The notes under the pieces are model-generated. The model saw only the letters and a list, made by a program, of their open reading frames with translations, was not told the DNA's origin and did not search any database. A DNA stretch of 64,000 nucleotides from NCBI RefSeq assembly GCF_027694345.1, contig NZ_JAQEVU010000001.1:321458-385457 (forward strand), given 5' to 3'. This stretch comes from Varibaculum timonense_A. GTDB taxonomy: Bacteria; Actinomycetota; Actinomycetes; Actinomycetales; Actinomycetaceae. Position numbers and translations under genes: made by a program. Positions 55,963 to 64,000 of the stretch are shown piece after piece. Positions within the stretch are counted from its first letter, which is position 1. Each line of letters opens with the position of its first letter.

Positions 55963-56769
55963 ATGCTTAGTTATCTGGTAGCGGGAAATCCTGCTCGTCC
56001 TCTAATTATTTTGGTTCATGGAGTAGAAGATTGCGCGATTTCCTGGGCGGATTATATTGACCATTTAAAGTCCCGTTACCTGGTGGTTTCAATAGACCAC
56101 AAAGGACACGGTTTTTCACCTCGATTTACCGACCAAGAGCTAGAAGATCCTTTCGAAGCCTCTTTTTCTGCCCTGGTGGACGCGGTGCAATTTATCGAAA
56201 AAACCTTTGGTAAAAAAGCTATTTTCGTGGGGCATTCTATGGGGGGCGCCCTCGTCACGAAACTGGCTGCGCGCCACCCTGAACTGGTGGCAGGGGCGGT
56301 AGTAGAAGATCCGGCGTGGCTGTCTAAAACCTACCGTCAAAACTATGTCACTAATATTCCGACTGCTCTTAGCCAACTCGAGTCCTGGCAAGACCCGATG
56401 GTGGCCTATAACTGGGGGAGAAAACGGCGGCCCTGGTGGCCGGGGGATACCATGATTGGCTGGGTTTTTGGAAAGCTTCGGGCGGATTCAGGACTGATAG
56501 GAACCGGGGTGGTTAGTTTTAAGGAAAACTGGCAAGACTTGGTGCAAGAAATTACGGTTCCTCTGGTGGTGGTTTCGTCCGATCAAGAATCAGATATTGT
56601 GGGGAAAACCGGGTTAGCGCAAACTGATGCTTTAGCTAATCGGAATGTGGAAACAGTTTTTATTCCCGGCTGTGAACATACTCTGCGGCGCAACAAACCT
56701 CAAGAATTCAACCGCTTAATAGATCCTTACCTGATGAAATGGGCGGATGCGGAAGAAAACCGTAGTTAG
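55963..56769 (+). CDS. Alpha/beta hydrolase of the sialic acid locus
   Basis: A 268 aa cytoplasmic hydrolase with HGVED (oxyanion), DHKGHGFSPR, the nucleophile elbow GHSMGGA, EDPAWLS, Asp in SSDQESD and His in GCEHTLRR. It is a paralogue of the protein encoded at 28238. Lying between nanA and the regulator, with an operator-like site upstream, it may deacylate imported O-acetylated sialic acid so that the lyase can use it; this is inference from context, as the family is functionally broad. Confidence 0.75.
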   Translation: MLSYLVAGNPARPLIILVHGVEDCAISWADYIDHLKSRYLVVSIDHKGHGFSPRFTDQELEDPFEASFSALVDAVQFIEKTFGKKAIFVGHSMGGALVTKLAARHPELVAGAVVEDPAWLSKTYRQNYVTNIPTALSQLESWQDPMVAYNWGRKRRPWWPGDTMIGWVFGKLRADSGLIGTGVVSFKENWQDLVQEITVPLVVVSSDQESDIVGKTGLAQTDALANRNVETVFIPGCEHTLRRNKPQEFNRLIDPYLMKWADAEENRS

Positions 56770-56771
56770 GG

Positions 56772-56800
56772 GAGGGTGCTGGTAGCCGCGGCTCGCCCTC
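56772..56800. terminator. Possible bidirectional terminator between hydrolase and nanR
   Basis: GAGGG pairs with CCCTC around an inner palindrome AGCCGCGGCT, in the 54-base gap between converging genes. No U-tract. Confidence 0.35.
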
Positions 56801-56823
56801 ATAGCGGAAAGTAGAAAACTGGC

Positions 56824-57594
56824 TTAAGCGGGTAGAGACTCAATGGATTCTATTAATGGCGAATAGTGGGCTTCTACCGCGGACATATATCCCAATGCGT
56901 CTCCCGCTTCGGCGGCTTTGAGCATCGCCCCATGCGCCTTGGCGGTTGCTACCATATTTTCTTTCCCGGCAGCCGGTAAGACGGGAACCACCGACATATG
57001 TACCAGCCAGAGGGCATTCATTAGCTCTTCGAGTAGGTTGTTGTTTAACTCTGACACTAGGCGGGTGTGAAATTCTATGTCCTCAACCAAGAATTCCTGC
57101 CCATTATGTGCTTTTTCCACCATAGTATCTACTAGCTGATGTAAATGAGTTAGCTGTTTTCCAGCCACTTTCATTACTATTTCTCGGGCTAAACCAATAT
57201 CTAGGGTACGGCGAACTTGCACGACTTCTTTTAAGGAAGTCAGGTTGGTAGATTTTAGGGAAGAGCGCAACACCATCATTTGCGCCAGAGGACGCAAAGA
57301 CATTTCTCCCACGTAGGTTCCGCGTCCTTGCCGCACGCTAATAATATCTAAAGCCTGCAATTGCCTTAAGGCTTCGCGTACGGAAGAGCGGGAAACCCCT
57401 AAGCGTTCGCACAGTTCAGTCTCGGTAGGTAGCGGGTCGCCGGGTTGTAGGCGCTCTTGTAATATGAAACTTTCAATTGCAGACAGGGTGCCTTTAGAGC
57501 GGGAGCTGGGAATCTCTAAGCCCTTTTTATTGTGTAGTAAGCGCCGGTAATCGTCCACTGTAGAGACTGATTCGGGGGTAGCTGAATTTTTCAT
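56824..57594 (-). CDS. nanR: FadR-type GntR regulator, probable NanR
   Basis: A 256 aa transcription factor. After a ~35 residue lead comes the GntR winged helix (PTETELCERLGVSRSSVREALRQLQ; ISVRQGRGTYV, ~50-100) and an FCD ligand domain (~120-245) with the usual metal-binding pattern: D in EDIEFHTRLV, and His residues in KAHGAML and EAHYSPL. FCD regulators commonly sense acidic sugars or organic acids, which fits sialic acid. It sits between the nan enzymes and the transporter, and operator-like TTGTCTGA sites occur at both its own and the nanA promoter. The symbol is by context, not by proven orthology. Confidence 0.8.
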   Translation of the reverse strand: MKNSATPESVSTVDDYRRLLHNKKGLEIPSSRSKGTLSAIESFILQERLQPGDPLPTETELCERLGVSRSSVREALRQLQALDIISVRQGRGTYVGEMSLRPLAQMMVLRSSLKSTNLTSLKEVVQVRRTLDIGLAREIVMKVAGKQLTHLHQLVDTMVEKAHNGQEFLVEDIEFHTRLVSELNNNLLEELMNALWLVHMSVVPVLPAAGKENMVATAKAHGAMLKAAEAGDALGYMSAVEAHYSPLIESIESLPA

Positions 57595-57654
57595 ATGTTT
57601 CCTCTATTGCAAGTGCGCTCGTCTAGTAGACTACCATTCCCCATTGAACGGTAG

Positions 57655-57667
57655 TTGTCTGATGACA
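57655..57667. promoter_or_regulatory. Candidate NanR autoregulatory operator
   Basis: TTGTCTGATGACA shares TTGTCTGA with the nanA sites, and TGTC/GACA form an inverted repeat with a wider centre. It lies 3 bases downstream of the predicted nanR -10, the same geometry as at nanA. A separate palindrome GTCTAGTAGAC is at 57621-57631. Confidence 0.5.
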
Positions 57668-57670
57668 GCT

Positions 57671-57699
57671 ATGCTACAGGGCATAGTAAAGTGACGCAA
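57671..57699 (-). promoter_or_regulatory. Predicted nanR promoter
   Basis: On the minus strand TTGCGT (57699-57694), 17-base spacer, TAGCAT (57676-57671), about 77 bases before the regulator start. Confidence 0.45.
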
Positions 57700-57785
57700 C
57701 ACTCTTTTGCTTTGTAAGGTTGATAAGCCAAAAACTAGCTTTCGTTGCAGGTCTACAGCAAATCGGTAACCTTTTTGTTAAATGC

Positions 57786-57815
57786 TTGACAGAACTTGTT
57801 CTTTGTTACTACGCT
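57786..57815 (+). promoter_or_regulatory. Predicted promoter of the ABC importer operon
   Basis: TTGACA (57786-57791), 18-base spacer, TACGCT (57810-57815), 70 bases before the binding-protein ATG. Downstream, CATTTG-TATG (57818-57827) can pair with CATA...CAAATG (57846-57858), a stem in the leader. Confidence 0.5.
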
Positions 57816-57884
57816 GGCATTTGTATGAAGTTGACATTCGTCTCCCATACGGCAAATGGAAATTCTCAAAGGAGAGGACTCAAA

Positions 57885-59480
57885 ATGCGTTCTATTAAGC
57901 GTTGGGCAAAGGTATCGGCTGTACTTGCCGCTGCTGCACTTGCTCTTTCGGCTTGTGGAGGAGGATCCGCTGACAAGAAAGCAGGAGGATCTACCGGAAC
58001 CAAAGCAAGTGGCGAACTAAAAGTTTTTGCCGCTTATGACACCACTAACTGGAATCCCTCGAACACGTCATCAGCTCTGGCGGTGGGCGCTAACCTACAG
58101 GTAGTTGAAGGGTTGTACGAGTTTGATTTCTCAAAGTTCAAGGCTCACAAGGCACTGGCTGCTGAAGATGAACCTACCAAGGTAAACGACACCACCTATG
58201 AAGTTAAACTGCGTGATGGAGCCAAGTTCTCTACTGGAGATGCAGTTAGCTCTAAAGATGTGGTCAGTTCCTATAAACGAATCGTTGATGGGGACAAGGA
58301 TTCAACTGGTGCAGTACAACCCAGTTCCTATGCTGCGTTCCTGACTGCTATTTCCGGTATCGAAGCTAAAGACGACAGCACAGTTACCATCAAACTGACC
58401 CACGCTATTGACAACCTGAAAGAGCGCTTAGCGTTAATTAAAGTCGTTCCCAGCAAAGCCACCTTTGATGAATTGACCAAGATGCCAGTGGGATCTGGAC
58501 CTTACAAATACGACACTATTACTGACACCACTCAGGATTTGTCTGTAAATGAGCACTACAACGGGGCTAACCCGGCAACCGTAAGCAAAATTCACTACGA
58601 CAACTCCCGGGACGCAACCGCTCGTTTAACCGCCGCGGTAGCCGGACAAACTGACGTAGTTGAAGCGCTAGATCCGGCCGGTATTGAAAAGGTTAAGGCT
58701 GCCGGATGGGAAGTTAAAGATGCTACCGCTTACGGTATCGCCATGATGACCTTTAACACCACCAAAGCTCCTTTCAAAGACAAGCGGGTTCGTCAGGCAC
58801 TACTGACCGCTATTGATACCCAAACTATGATTAAGACTGCTCTTAATGGCGCGGGTAAAGAGCCTACCTCTTTCCTGCCTGACTACAACGATCAATACAA
58901 GAAAGCTGCTACCCAGTTCTCCTTTGATGTAGCCAAGGCGAAGAAGCTACTGGCGGATGCCGGAGTGGCTGCCGGTACCGAAATTAGCGTGCTCACTACT
59001 ACCGATACTTGGATTGCTGCTATGGGACCGCAAATCAAGCAGAACTTTGAGGCTCTAGGTCTAAAAGTTAATCTCAACAATGTTGCTTCCGCGGATTTAT
59101 GGAACAACAACGTTGCCCAAGGCAAGTTTGATGTCGTGGTTGCCCCCGGTGATGCCTCCGTTTACGGCGCCGATCCGGGAGTGCTGATTAAGGGCTGGTT
59201 CTTCTCCGAACTGTGGATGAAAGACCGTTTCCGTCTAACCGAATCTGACCCTGCGGGAGCTAAAGCTCTGGTTGATTTAATGGATAAAGCCGATAAAGCT
59301 ACCGGAGATGAGGCTAAAGCTAAATGGGGTGAAGTGCAAGATATGATTGCTGATCAGGCAGCACTCTATCCGCTAGCCTTCCACACTCTCTACACCGCCT
59401 ACAATCCCGCTAAAGTATCTAACCTCACTCCGATTGGCGTGACCGGTCTGCAACTAATCGGCACCAAGGTAAGCAAGTAG
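57885..59480 (+). CDS. ABC importer substrate-binding lipoprotein, peptide/family 5 type
   Basis: A 531 aa lipoprotein. Start ATG 57885 follows AAAGGAGAGGA and gives a signal peptide ending in the lipobox LALSAC; the frame is open upstream but those residues are not a signal sequence. The mature part is a family 5 solute-binding protein (VEGLYEFD, LRDGAKFSTGDAVSSKDVVSSYKRI, MPVGSGPY, FKDKRVRQALLTAID). This family binds peptides, nickel, or in some bacteria sialic acid (Haemophilus SatA; bifidobacterial nan importers). The neighbouring nan operon and regulator point to sialic acid. Confidence 0.88.
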   Translation: MRSIKRWAKVSAVLAAAALALSACGGGSADKKAGGSTGTKASGELKVFAAYDTTNWNPSNTSSALAVGANLQVVEGLYEFDFSKFKAHKALAAEDEPTKVNDTTYEVKLRDGAKFSTGDAVSSKDVVSSYKRIVDGDKDSTGAVQPSSYAAFLTAISGIEAKDDSTVTIKLTHAIDNLKERLALIKVVPSKATFDELTKMPVGSGPYKYDTITDTTQDLSVNEHYNGANPATVSKIHYDNSRDATARLTAAVAGQTDVVEALDPAGIEKVKAAGWEVKDATAYGIAMMTFNTTKAPFKDKRVRQALLTAIDTQTMIKTALNGAGKEPTSFLPDYNDQYKKAATQFSFDVAKAKKLLADAGVAAGTEISVLTTTDTWIAAMGPQIKQNFEALGLKVNLNNVASADLWNNNVAQGKFDVVVAPGDASVYGADPGVLIKGWFFSELWMKDRFRLTESDPAGAKALVDLMDKADKATGDEAKAKWGEVQDMIADQAALYPLAFHTLYTAYNPAKVSNLTPIGVTGLQLIGTKVSK

Positions 59481-59500
59481 TTATCAAATGATTACTTGCT
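59472..59500 (+). terminator. Hairpin overlapping the binding-protein stop
   Basis: AGCAAGTA pairs with TACTTGCT around the stop codon. Just upstream of a second, stronger stem; it may protect the 3' end of the binding-protein mRNA. Confidence 0.45.
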
Positions 59501-59519
59501 GCTAAGTGAGGCTCCAACT

Positions 59520-59566
59520 AATGGGCGGGGCGGAAGCTCCAGTTTCCGCCCCGCCCATTAACTTTT
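59520..59566 (+). terminator. Attenuating terminator between binding protein and permease
   Basis: AATGGGCGGGGCGGAA (59520-59535) pairs with TTCCGCCCCGCCCATT (59544-59559), then AACTTTT. Lies inside the importer operon, so it probably keeps the binding protein in excess over the membrane parts. Confidence 0.75.
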
Positions 59567-59600
59567 GCGGAAGCTAATACTTGGCTAAAAGGAGAGATTA

Positions 59601-60593
59601 GTGAACAACTTATTGAGACTCATAGGTAGGCGACTTATCGCTTTGCCAATCATGGCAATCGGGGTCACCATGTTGGTGTTTTTCGTAATGGAGCTATCGC
59701 CTATTGACCCCGCCTGGACAGCGCTCGGCGATAACGCCGCCGATCCCGCTCAAGTAAAAGCCTTTAATATCGCCCACGGATATGTAACCGATGATGGTAG
59801 CGAGACTGGGAAACCGATTCCCGCAGTGGTTCGCTACTTCAATTATCTAGTTGGTTTATGTCAAGGTGACTTTGGTATTTATGGGGTAGGGACTGGTCAT
59901 AAAGTAGTAGATTTAATTGCCCCTGCGCTTCCGGTAACCCTACAGCTCACTTTCTTTGGGCTAATCATTGCGGTACTGATTTCCTTCCCCTTAGGGGTAA
60001 TCGCGGCGCTTTATCGTGACCGCTGGCCTGATCAGGTTTTTCGTGTCCTATCAGTGGTATTTATCGGTACCCCCAGCTTCTGGTTAGCTGCCTTGTTAGT
60101 GCTACTAGGTCTTTCCCTCGGTCATGGTGAACTGGTAGCCGGAGGGTTACCGGGAATCACTGAAGACTTTGGCGGCTGGGTAACTCGAATGATACTTCCC
60201 GCCCTGGCGCTGGCAACTCCGGTTATTGGGCAAATGACTAGGGTGGTTCGTACTTCAGTAGTAGAAGAACTCGACCGCGATTACGTTCGCACCGCTTTGG
60301 GGGCGGGCATTCCTCGCCCGGTAGTAATCGCTCGTAACGTGCTACGTAACGCGCTGATTACTCCGGTAACCGTCCTCGGTTTACGAGTCGGATACCTTAT
60401 GGGAGGGGCAGTGGTTATCGAAATTATTTTCGGTCTGCAAGGAATGGGTAAAGTCCTGGTGCAAGGAGTACAGCAAAGCCAAGTAGAAGTCGTTCAAGCT
60501 GCTGCTTTGGTGGTTGCCTTAGCTTTCATTGTGGTTAATATCGTCGTCGATATGCTCTACCTGTTAATAAACCCCCGAATTAGGTCTGTGTGA
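59601..60593 (+). CDS. ABC importer permease, DppB type
   Basis: A 330 aa inner-membrane permease with about six helices. It has the DppB/OppB N-terminus (LIGRRLIALPIMAIGVTMLVFF), an extracytoplasmic loop (GDFGIYGVG), and the EAA-loop region (VVRTSVVEELDRDYVRTALGAGIPR) that contacts the ATPases. GTG start at 59601 with AAAAGGAGAG upstream. Its stop overlaps the next gene's GTG. Confidence 0.9.
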   Translation: MNNLLRLIGRRLIALPIMAIGVTMLVFFVMELSPIDPAWTALGDNAADPAQVKAFNIAHGYVTDDGSETGKPIPAVVRYFNYLVGLCQGDFGIYGVGTGHKVVDLIAPALPVTLQLTFFGLIIAVLISFPLGVIAALYRDRWPDQVFRVLSVVFIGTPSFWLAALLVLLGLSLGHGELVAGGLPGITEDFGGWVTRMILPALALATPVIGQMTRVVRTSVVEELDRDYVRTALGAGIPRPVVIARNVLRNALITPVTVLGLRVGYLMGGAVVIEIIFGLQGMGKVLVQGVQQSQVEVVQAAALVVALAFIVVNIVVDMLYLLINPRIRSV

Positions 60594-62665
60594 TAATCAT
60601 GATGAGTCAAACCAAGAAAATTGTTTCCGCAGTTGAAAGCGGTAAAAAAGTACGCTTTAACCGTTGGAAAAGCATGAGTATCGGTGCGCGCATTTCCGTG
60701 TGTGTACTGATTAGCGTGGTACTGATTTCCATTTTTGCCAAATTTATTACCCCATACTCTCCCGATAGGGTATTCACCGATGCCATCTTGGCTCATCCCA
60801 GCGGATCGCACCTATTCGGAACCGATTATGCCGGTCGCGACGTGTTATCGCGTTTGCTGATGGGCGGGCGTTTCTCGATAGTCATCGGATTGTGTTCCGC
60901 ATTTATTGCCCTGTTCTTTGGGGCAATTATTGGCTCGATTGCGGCGGTAGTACGTCGCAGCCTTTCAGAAGTGATTATGCGGATAATGGACATCATTATG
61001 GCGGTTCCGGGCATTGCTATGGCAGCAGTAATGGTGTTGGTATTCTCCGGTATCTTCAAAGATGGTAATCGAGTCGGGCTAGTTGCCGTGATTATCGTGG
61101 CTATCTCATTCGTCTACACCCCGCAGCTAGCGCGGATTGTACGAGCAAATGTGATGGCAGCCTACGGTGAAGACTACGTTAGAGCAGTTATTGTTTCGGG
61201 TGCGCGTGCCCCCTGGATTCTGGTAAAACACGTAATCCGTAACACGGCTGCTCCAGTACTGGTATTTGCCACCGTACTGGTAGCAGATGCGATTATTCTG
61301 GAAGCCTCCCTTACCTTTATTGGCTCCGGTCTCCAATCAACAATGGTTCCTACCTGGGGTAACGTACTTTCTGATGCGTCTGCCAACGGTTCTATTATTT
61401 ATGGAGCCTGGTGGACCGCCCTATTCCCCGGTTTGCTAATTATGATCACGGTACTGTGTCTAAACATCTTGTCTGAGGGGATTACCGACGCCATGGTAGC
61501 GGCGCCGGCTTCCGCTCCCGCAAAGGTCGAACAAAATACCGCCGATCGGGAAGCCGATGCTCTGCTATTGGATCCTCGTCGCGCCTACGCGACTCAAAAA
61601 GACTCCTTACAAGAACGTCTAGACTCCCTCAAACTGGTGGAAAGCCAACGCGATGATCGCTTTGATGATTCACCGTTTGCCGGTCAAACCCCATTACTGG
61701 AAGTAAAGAACCTATCCATCAAATTCCCGCGTCACGGTGACGTAAACGTAGTGGATCGGGTAAGCTTCACAGTTCGCCCCGGAGAAACCATGGGGCTGGT
61801 TGGGGAATCAGGCTGCGGTAAATCAATCACTGCGCTAACCATTATGGGCTTGATTGATCCGCGTGCCCAGCTCGAAGGAGAGATTCTCTATCAAGGTCAA
61901 GACCTCTTGAAAATGTCTCCCAAGCAACGGCAAGGGCTGTTAGGAAACGAAATGGCAATGATTTACCAGGACGCGCTCAGCTCCCTGAATCCTGCCATGT
62001 TGATTAAGGCTCAGATGAAGCAACTAACCTCCAGGGGAGGAACTCGCAGCGCCGAGGAACTTCTAGAATTGGTGGGCTTAGATCCCAAGCGAACCTTGGA
62101 ATCCTACCCGCATGAGCTTTCCGGAGGGCAGCGGCAGCGCGTCCTCATCGCCATGGCTCTTACCCGCGATCCGAAGCTGGTGATTGCCGATGAGCCGACT
62201 ACCGCTCTGGATGTTACCGTCCAAAAGCAAGTTATCGCTCTGCTAAACGAGTTACGGGAAAAACTGGGATTCGCCATGGTGTTCGTTAGCCACGACCTCG
62301 CCCTAGTTGCCGAGGTGGCTCACAAGATAACCGTAATGTACGCCGGACAGGTAGTAGAACAATCGCCGACCAGCGAGCTACTGGAACACCCGGTTCACGA
62401 GTACACTCGCGGTTTGCTAGGGGCGGTACTGTCAATCGAATCTGGTTCCGGACGTTTACATCAGGTTCCTGGCACAGTACCTAGTCCTAAAGATTTCCCA
62501 GTCGGTGACCGTTTCGCCCCGCGTTCGTCCCATCCAGATTATGGAACCGATATTCCACTCGAGCTAGAACTGGTTGGTCCAGAACACGTGTATGCGGCAC
62601 TACCTGATAAAGAGGGCGTGTATAAGCGTGCTCCTCGTTATAGCGCCAGCGGAAAGGAGGAATAA
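60590..62665 (+). CDS. Fused ABC importer permease-ATPase (DppC-DppD)
   Basis: A 691 aa protein joining a DppC-type permease (residues ~25-295; EAA region YGEDYVRAVIVSGARAP) to a DppD-type ATPase (~360-690; Walker A GESGCGKS, signature LSGGQRQRV, Walker B LVIADEPT, H-loop SHDLA). A linker of about 60 charged residues lies between. The start may be GTG 60590 (overlapping the upstream stop as GTGA) or ATG 60599/60602; coupling favours the first. Such fusions recur in actinobacterial peptide-type importers. Confidence 0.88.
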   Translation: MIIMMSQTKKIVSAVESGKKVRFNRWKSMSIGARISVCVLISVVLISIFAKFITPYSPDRVFTDAILAHPSGSHLFGTDYAGRDVLSRLLMGGRFSIVIGLCSAFIALFFGAIIGSIAAVVRRSLSEVIMRIMDIIMAVPGIAMAAVMVLVFSGIFKDGNRVGLVAVIIVAISFVYTPQLARIVRANVMAAYGEDYVRAVIVSGARAPWILVKHVIRNTAAPVLVFATVLVADAIILEASLTFIGSGLQSTMVPTWGNVLSDASANGSIIYGAWWTALFPGLLIMITVLCLNILSEGITDAMVAAPASAPAKVEQNTADREADALLLDPRRAYATQKDSLQERLDSLKLVESQRDDRFDDSPFAGQTPLLEVKNLSIKFPRHGDVNVVDRVSFTVRPGETMGLVGESGCGKSITALTIMGLIDPRAQLEGEILYQGQDLLKMSPKQRQGLLGNEMAMIYQDALSSLNPAMLIKAQMKQLTSRGGTRSAEELLELVGLDPKRTLESYPHELSGGQRQRVLIAMALTRDPKLVIADEPTTALDVTVQKQVIALLNELREKLGFAMVFVSHDLALVAEVAHKITVMYAGQVVEQSPTSELLEHPVHEYTRGLLGAVLSIESGSGRLHQVPGTVPSPKDFPVGDRFAPRSSHPDYGTDIPLELELVGPEHVYAALPDKEGVYKRAPRYSASGKEE

Positions 62666-62667
62666 TC

Positions 62668-63528
62668 ATGGTAGACGATAAAATGGTTTTGCCTAACAGC
62701 GAACCGGTAGACCCGGATGTTCCCATTATTGAACTGCGTAAGGTTGAAGTGATTTTCAAAGCCCGCACCGGTTCAATCTTCAAACCAAACCATGTACAGG
62801 CAGTACGAGGCGTGGATATGAAGATTATGCCCGGCAAAGTGTTGGGCATTGTGGGGGAATCGGGTTGCGGTAAATCTACCACCGCCAACGTGATGTGCGG
62901 TCTGCAAGTAGCCAGTAAAGGCCAAGTGCTATTTATGGGCAAGGACGTGACCAAACGTTCCGCTAAGGATCGCCGGCTCATCGGACAGGTAGTATCGGTA
63001 GTTTTCCAAGACCCAGCGACTGCCTTAAATCCGCGCATGACAGTGCAAGACCAACTGGCGGATCCTTTACGGGTTCATAAAATCGGTAATGAGTCTTCAC
63101 GTCAAAAAAGGGTAAGAGAGCTGCTAGGACTGGTGGGGCTACCGTTATCTGCTCTGGGGGCGCTGCCTGGTCAGCTTTCCGGTGGGCAGCGGCAGCGGGT
63201 GGCAATCGCTCGTGCCCTATCTCTTAACCCGAAAGCGATTATTGCTGATGAACCTACCTCTGCTCTGGATGTATCGGTGCGTGCTCAAATTTTGAATCTA
63301 CTATCTGATTTACGTGAGGAACTCGGTCTGGCGATGGTGTTTATTTCGCATGATATTCAGACGGTGCGTTACATATCTGACCGTATTGCGGTGATGAACG
63401 CGGGAAAGGTGGTTGAGCAAGGAACTGCTGAACAAATCCTGAATTCCCCCAAAGATCCTTACACCGAGAAATTGCTGGGAGCTGCTCCCTCGCTATTGCA
63501 TCCTGCTTGTTTAACCGAATATGCATAG
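62668..63528 (+). CDS. ABC importer ATPase, DppF type
   Basis: A 286 aa ATPase, second motor subunit of the importer. Walker A GESGCGKST, Q-loop VFQDPATALNPRM, signature LSGGQRQRV, Walker B AIIADEPTSALDV, H-loop ISHDI. The C-terminus is shorter than usual for DppF, ending soon after PYTEKLLGAAPS. Ribosome site AAAGGAGGAAT; it lies 2 bases after the fused gene. A strong terminator follows. Confidence 0.9.
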   Translation: MVDDKMVLPNSEPVDPDVPIIELRKVEVIFKARTGSIFKPNHVQAVRGVDMKIMPGKVLGIVGESGCGKSTTANVMCGLQVASKGQVLFMGKDVTKRSAKDRRLIGQVVSVVFQDPATALNPRMTVQDQLADPLRVHKIGNESSRQKRVRELLGLVGLPLSALGALPGQLSGGQRQRVAIARALSLNPKAIIADEPTSALDVSVRAQILNLLSDLREELGLAMVFISHDIQTVRYISDRIAVMNAGKVVEQGTAEQILNSPKDPYTEKLLGAAPSLLHPACLTEYA

Positions 63529-63581
63529 TAATCGATAAGTAAGCATTGCTGAAGCGTTTATTAGCGAGTTAATAAATAATC

Positions 63582-63627
63582 AACTGGGGGGCGGGTATTA
63601 AAGATACCCGCCCCCCAGTTATTTCTT
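63582..63627 (+). terminator. Terminator after the importer operon
   Basis: AACTGGGGGGCGGGTAT (63582-63598) pairs with ATACCCGCCCCCCAGTT (63604-63620), then ATTTCTTT. Ends the nan transporter operon. Confidence 0.85.
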
Positions 63628-63735
63628 TGCCCGCCTGGTTTTAAGCGCAGCTGATTGGGACGAAAGTGGGGTAGTCGCTTTCGGTTTGGGATTAACTGGT
63701 GTGGTTTAGGGATTCGACAGTTGTTAGATGGGGAT

Positions 63736-63760
63736 AATACCCCGATATTCGGGGTATTTT
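63736..63760 (+). terminator. Second terminator-like hairpin
   Basis: AATACCCCGA pairs with TCGGGGTATT, then TT. About 200 bases past the last gene; it may shield the following promoter from read-through or end an antisense transcript. Confidence 0.55.
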
Positions 63761-63834
63761 CGCAGGTAGACTAGATGAAGAGCTGTTTAGAGTTCGCAAA
63801 TTTTGTGGCTTCCCTTACTTTTGCTTATTCTGGT

Positions 63835-64000
63835 TTGACGCGCTAACGCTCGCACGGTAACTTTGTATTCGTTGCCGAGCGCGGAAGCCGGTGGGAGATG
63901 AAAACCCACCGCTTATTTTTTGCTCGCAACAGACCCTAACCGGTCAGTTTGGTTGGTTTGTGGTTTGGTTGTTTGTGTTCTCGATAGTTGTGTTTTTTTG
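63835..64000 (+). promoter_or_regulatory. Possible rRNA operon promoter and leader
   Basis: TTGACG (63835-63840), 17 bases, TAACTT (63858-63863) resembles a strong promoter. Downstream GCTC/GAGC and GGTAAC/GTTGCC stems, and GGTGGG/CCCACC (63890-63910) with TTATTTTTTG, form a structured leader. The window ends in a G/T-rich stretch with TTCTCGATAGTTGTGTTTTTTT, which recalls the conserved leader before actinobacterial 16S rRNA genes. The 16S gene itself would lie outside. No protein gene seen in 63529-64000. Confidence 0.4.

Noticed and set aside
57720..57884. Longer N-terminus of the binding protein
   Set aside because: The promoter lies in this stretch, and the ATG at 57885 gives a proper lipoprotein signal with a strong ribosome site.

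Overview
The window looks like chromosome of a low-to-mid GC (about 50%) actinobacterium of the Actinomycetaceae type (Varibaculum/Mobiluncus-like; this is inference from gene content and composition, not a database match). Supporting signs are the actinobacterial mraY-murD-ftsW-murG-murC-ftsQ order with GTG starts and 4-base overlaps, very large cell-wall-anchored glycosidases, and a nan operon next to a peptide-type ABC importer. Everything fits a host-associated mucin and sialoglycan forager.

Layout. 1-6526: end of a division and cell wall cluster (mraY partial, murD, ftsW, murG, murC, ftsQ), followed by leuS and an aldose 1-epimerase family gene; ftsZ is not next to ftsQ. 11106-23943: a five-gene same-strand island encoding a secreted or membrane vWA protein, a tubulin/FtsZ-superfamily GTPase-like protein, a two-helix membrane protein, a large multi-helix membrane protein with a degenerate helicase-like region, and a zinc-ribbon HExxH (DA1-like) protease. 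This is the most unusual part of the window and a candidate poorly described membrane-associated system. 24217-25700: a small secreted-protein gene broken by an in-frame stop, then a lipoprotein of unknown function. 25792-29978: a HutC-type GntR regulator (minus) opposite an MFS sugar transporter and two alpha/beta hydrolases.

30398-52754: four giant exported, wall-anchored glycosidases in two pairs: GH20; GH20+GH35 in one chain; GH33 sialidase+GH20 in one chain; and GH101 endo-alpha-N-acetylgalactosaminidase. Together they could desialylate, trim and release mucin O-glycans. 52961-63528: the matching sialic acid locus, nanA-nanK-nanE on the minus strand, an alpha/beta hydrolase, a FadR-type regulator (probable NanR), and a family 5 substrate-binding protein with permease, fused permease-ATPase and ATPase. 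A TTGTCnGACAA-type operator recurs just downstream of the predicted nanA and nanR promoters, so a regulatory model can be read from the DNA.

The right edge (63529-64000) is noncoding, with several hairpins, a possible strong promoter and a T-rich sequence resembling actinobacterial rRNA leaders, so an rRNA operon may begin just outside. No CRISPR array, tRNA, insertion sequence or prophage was seen.
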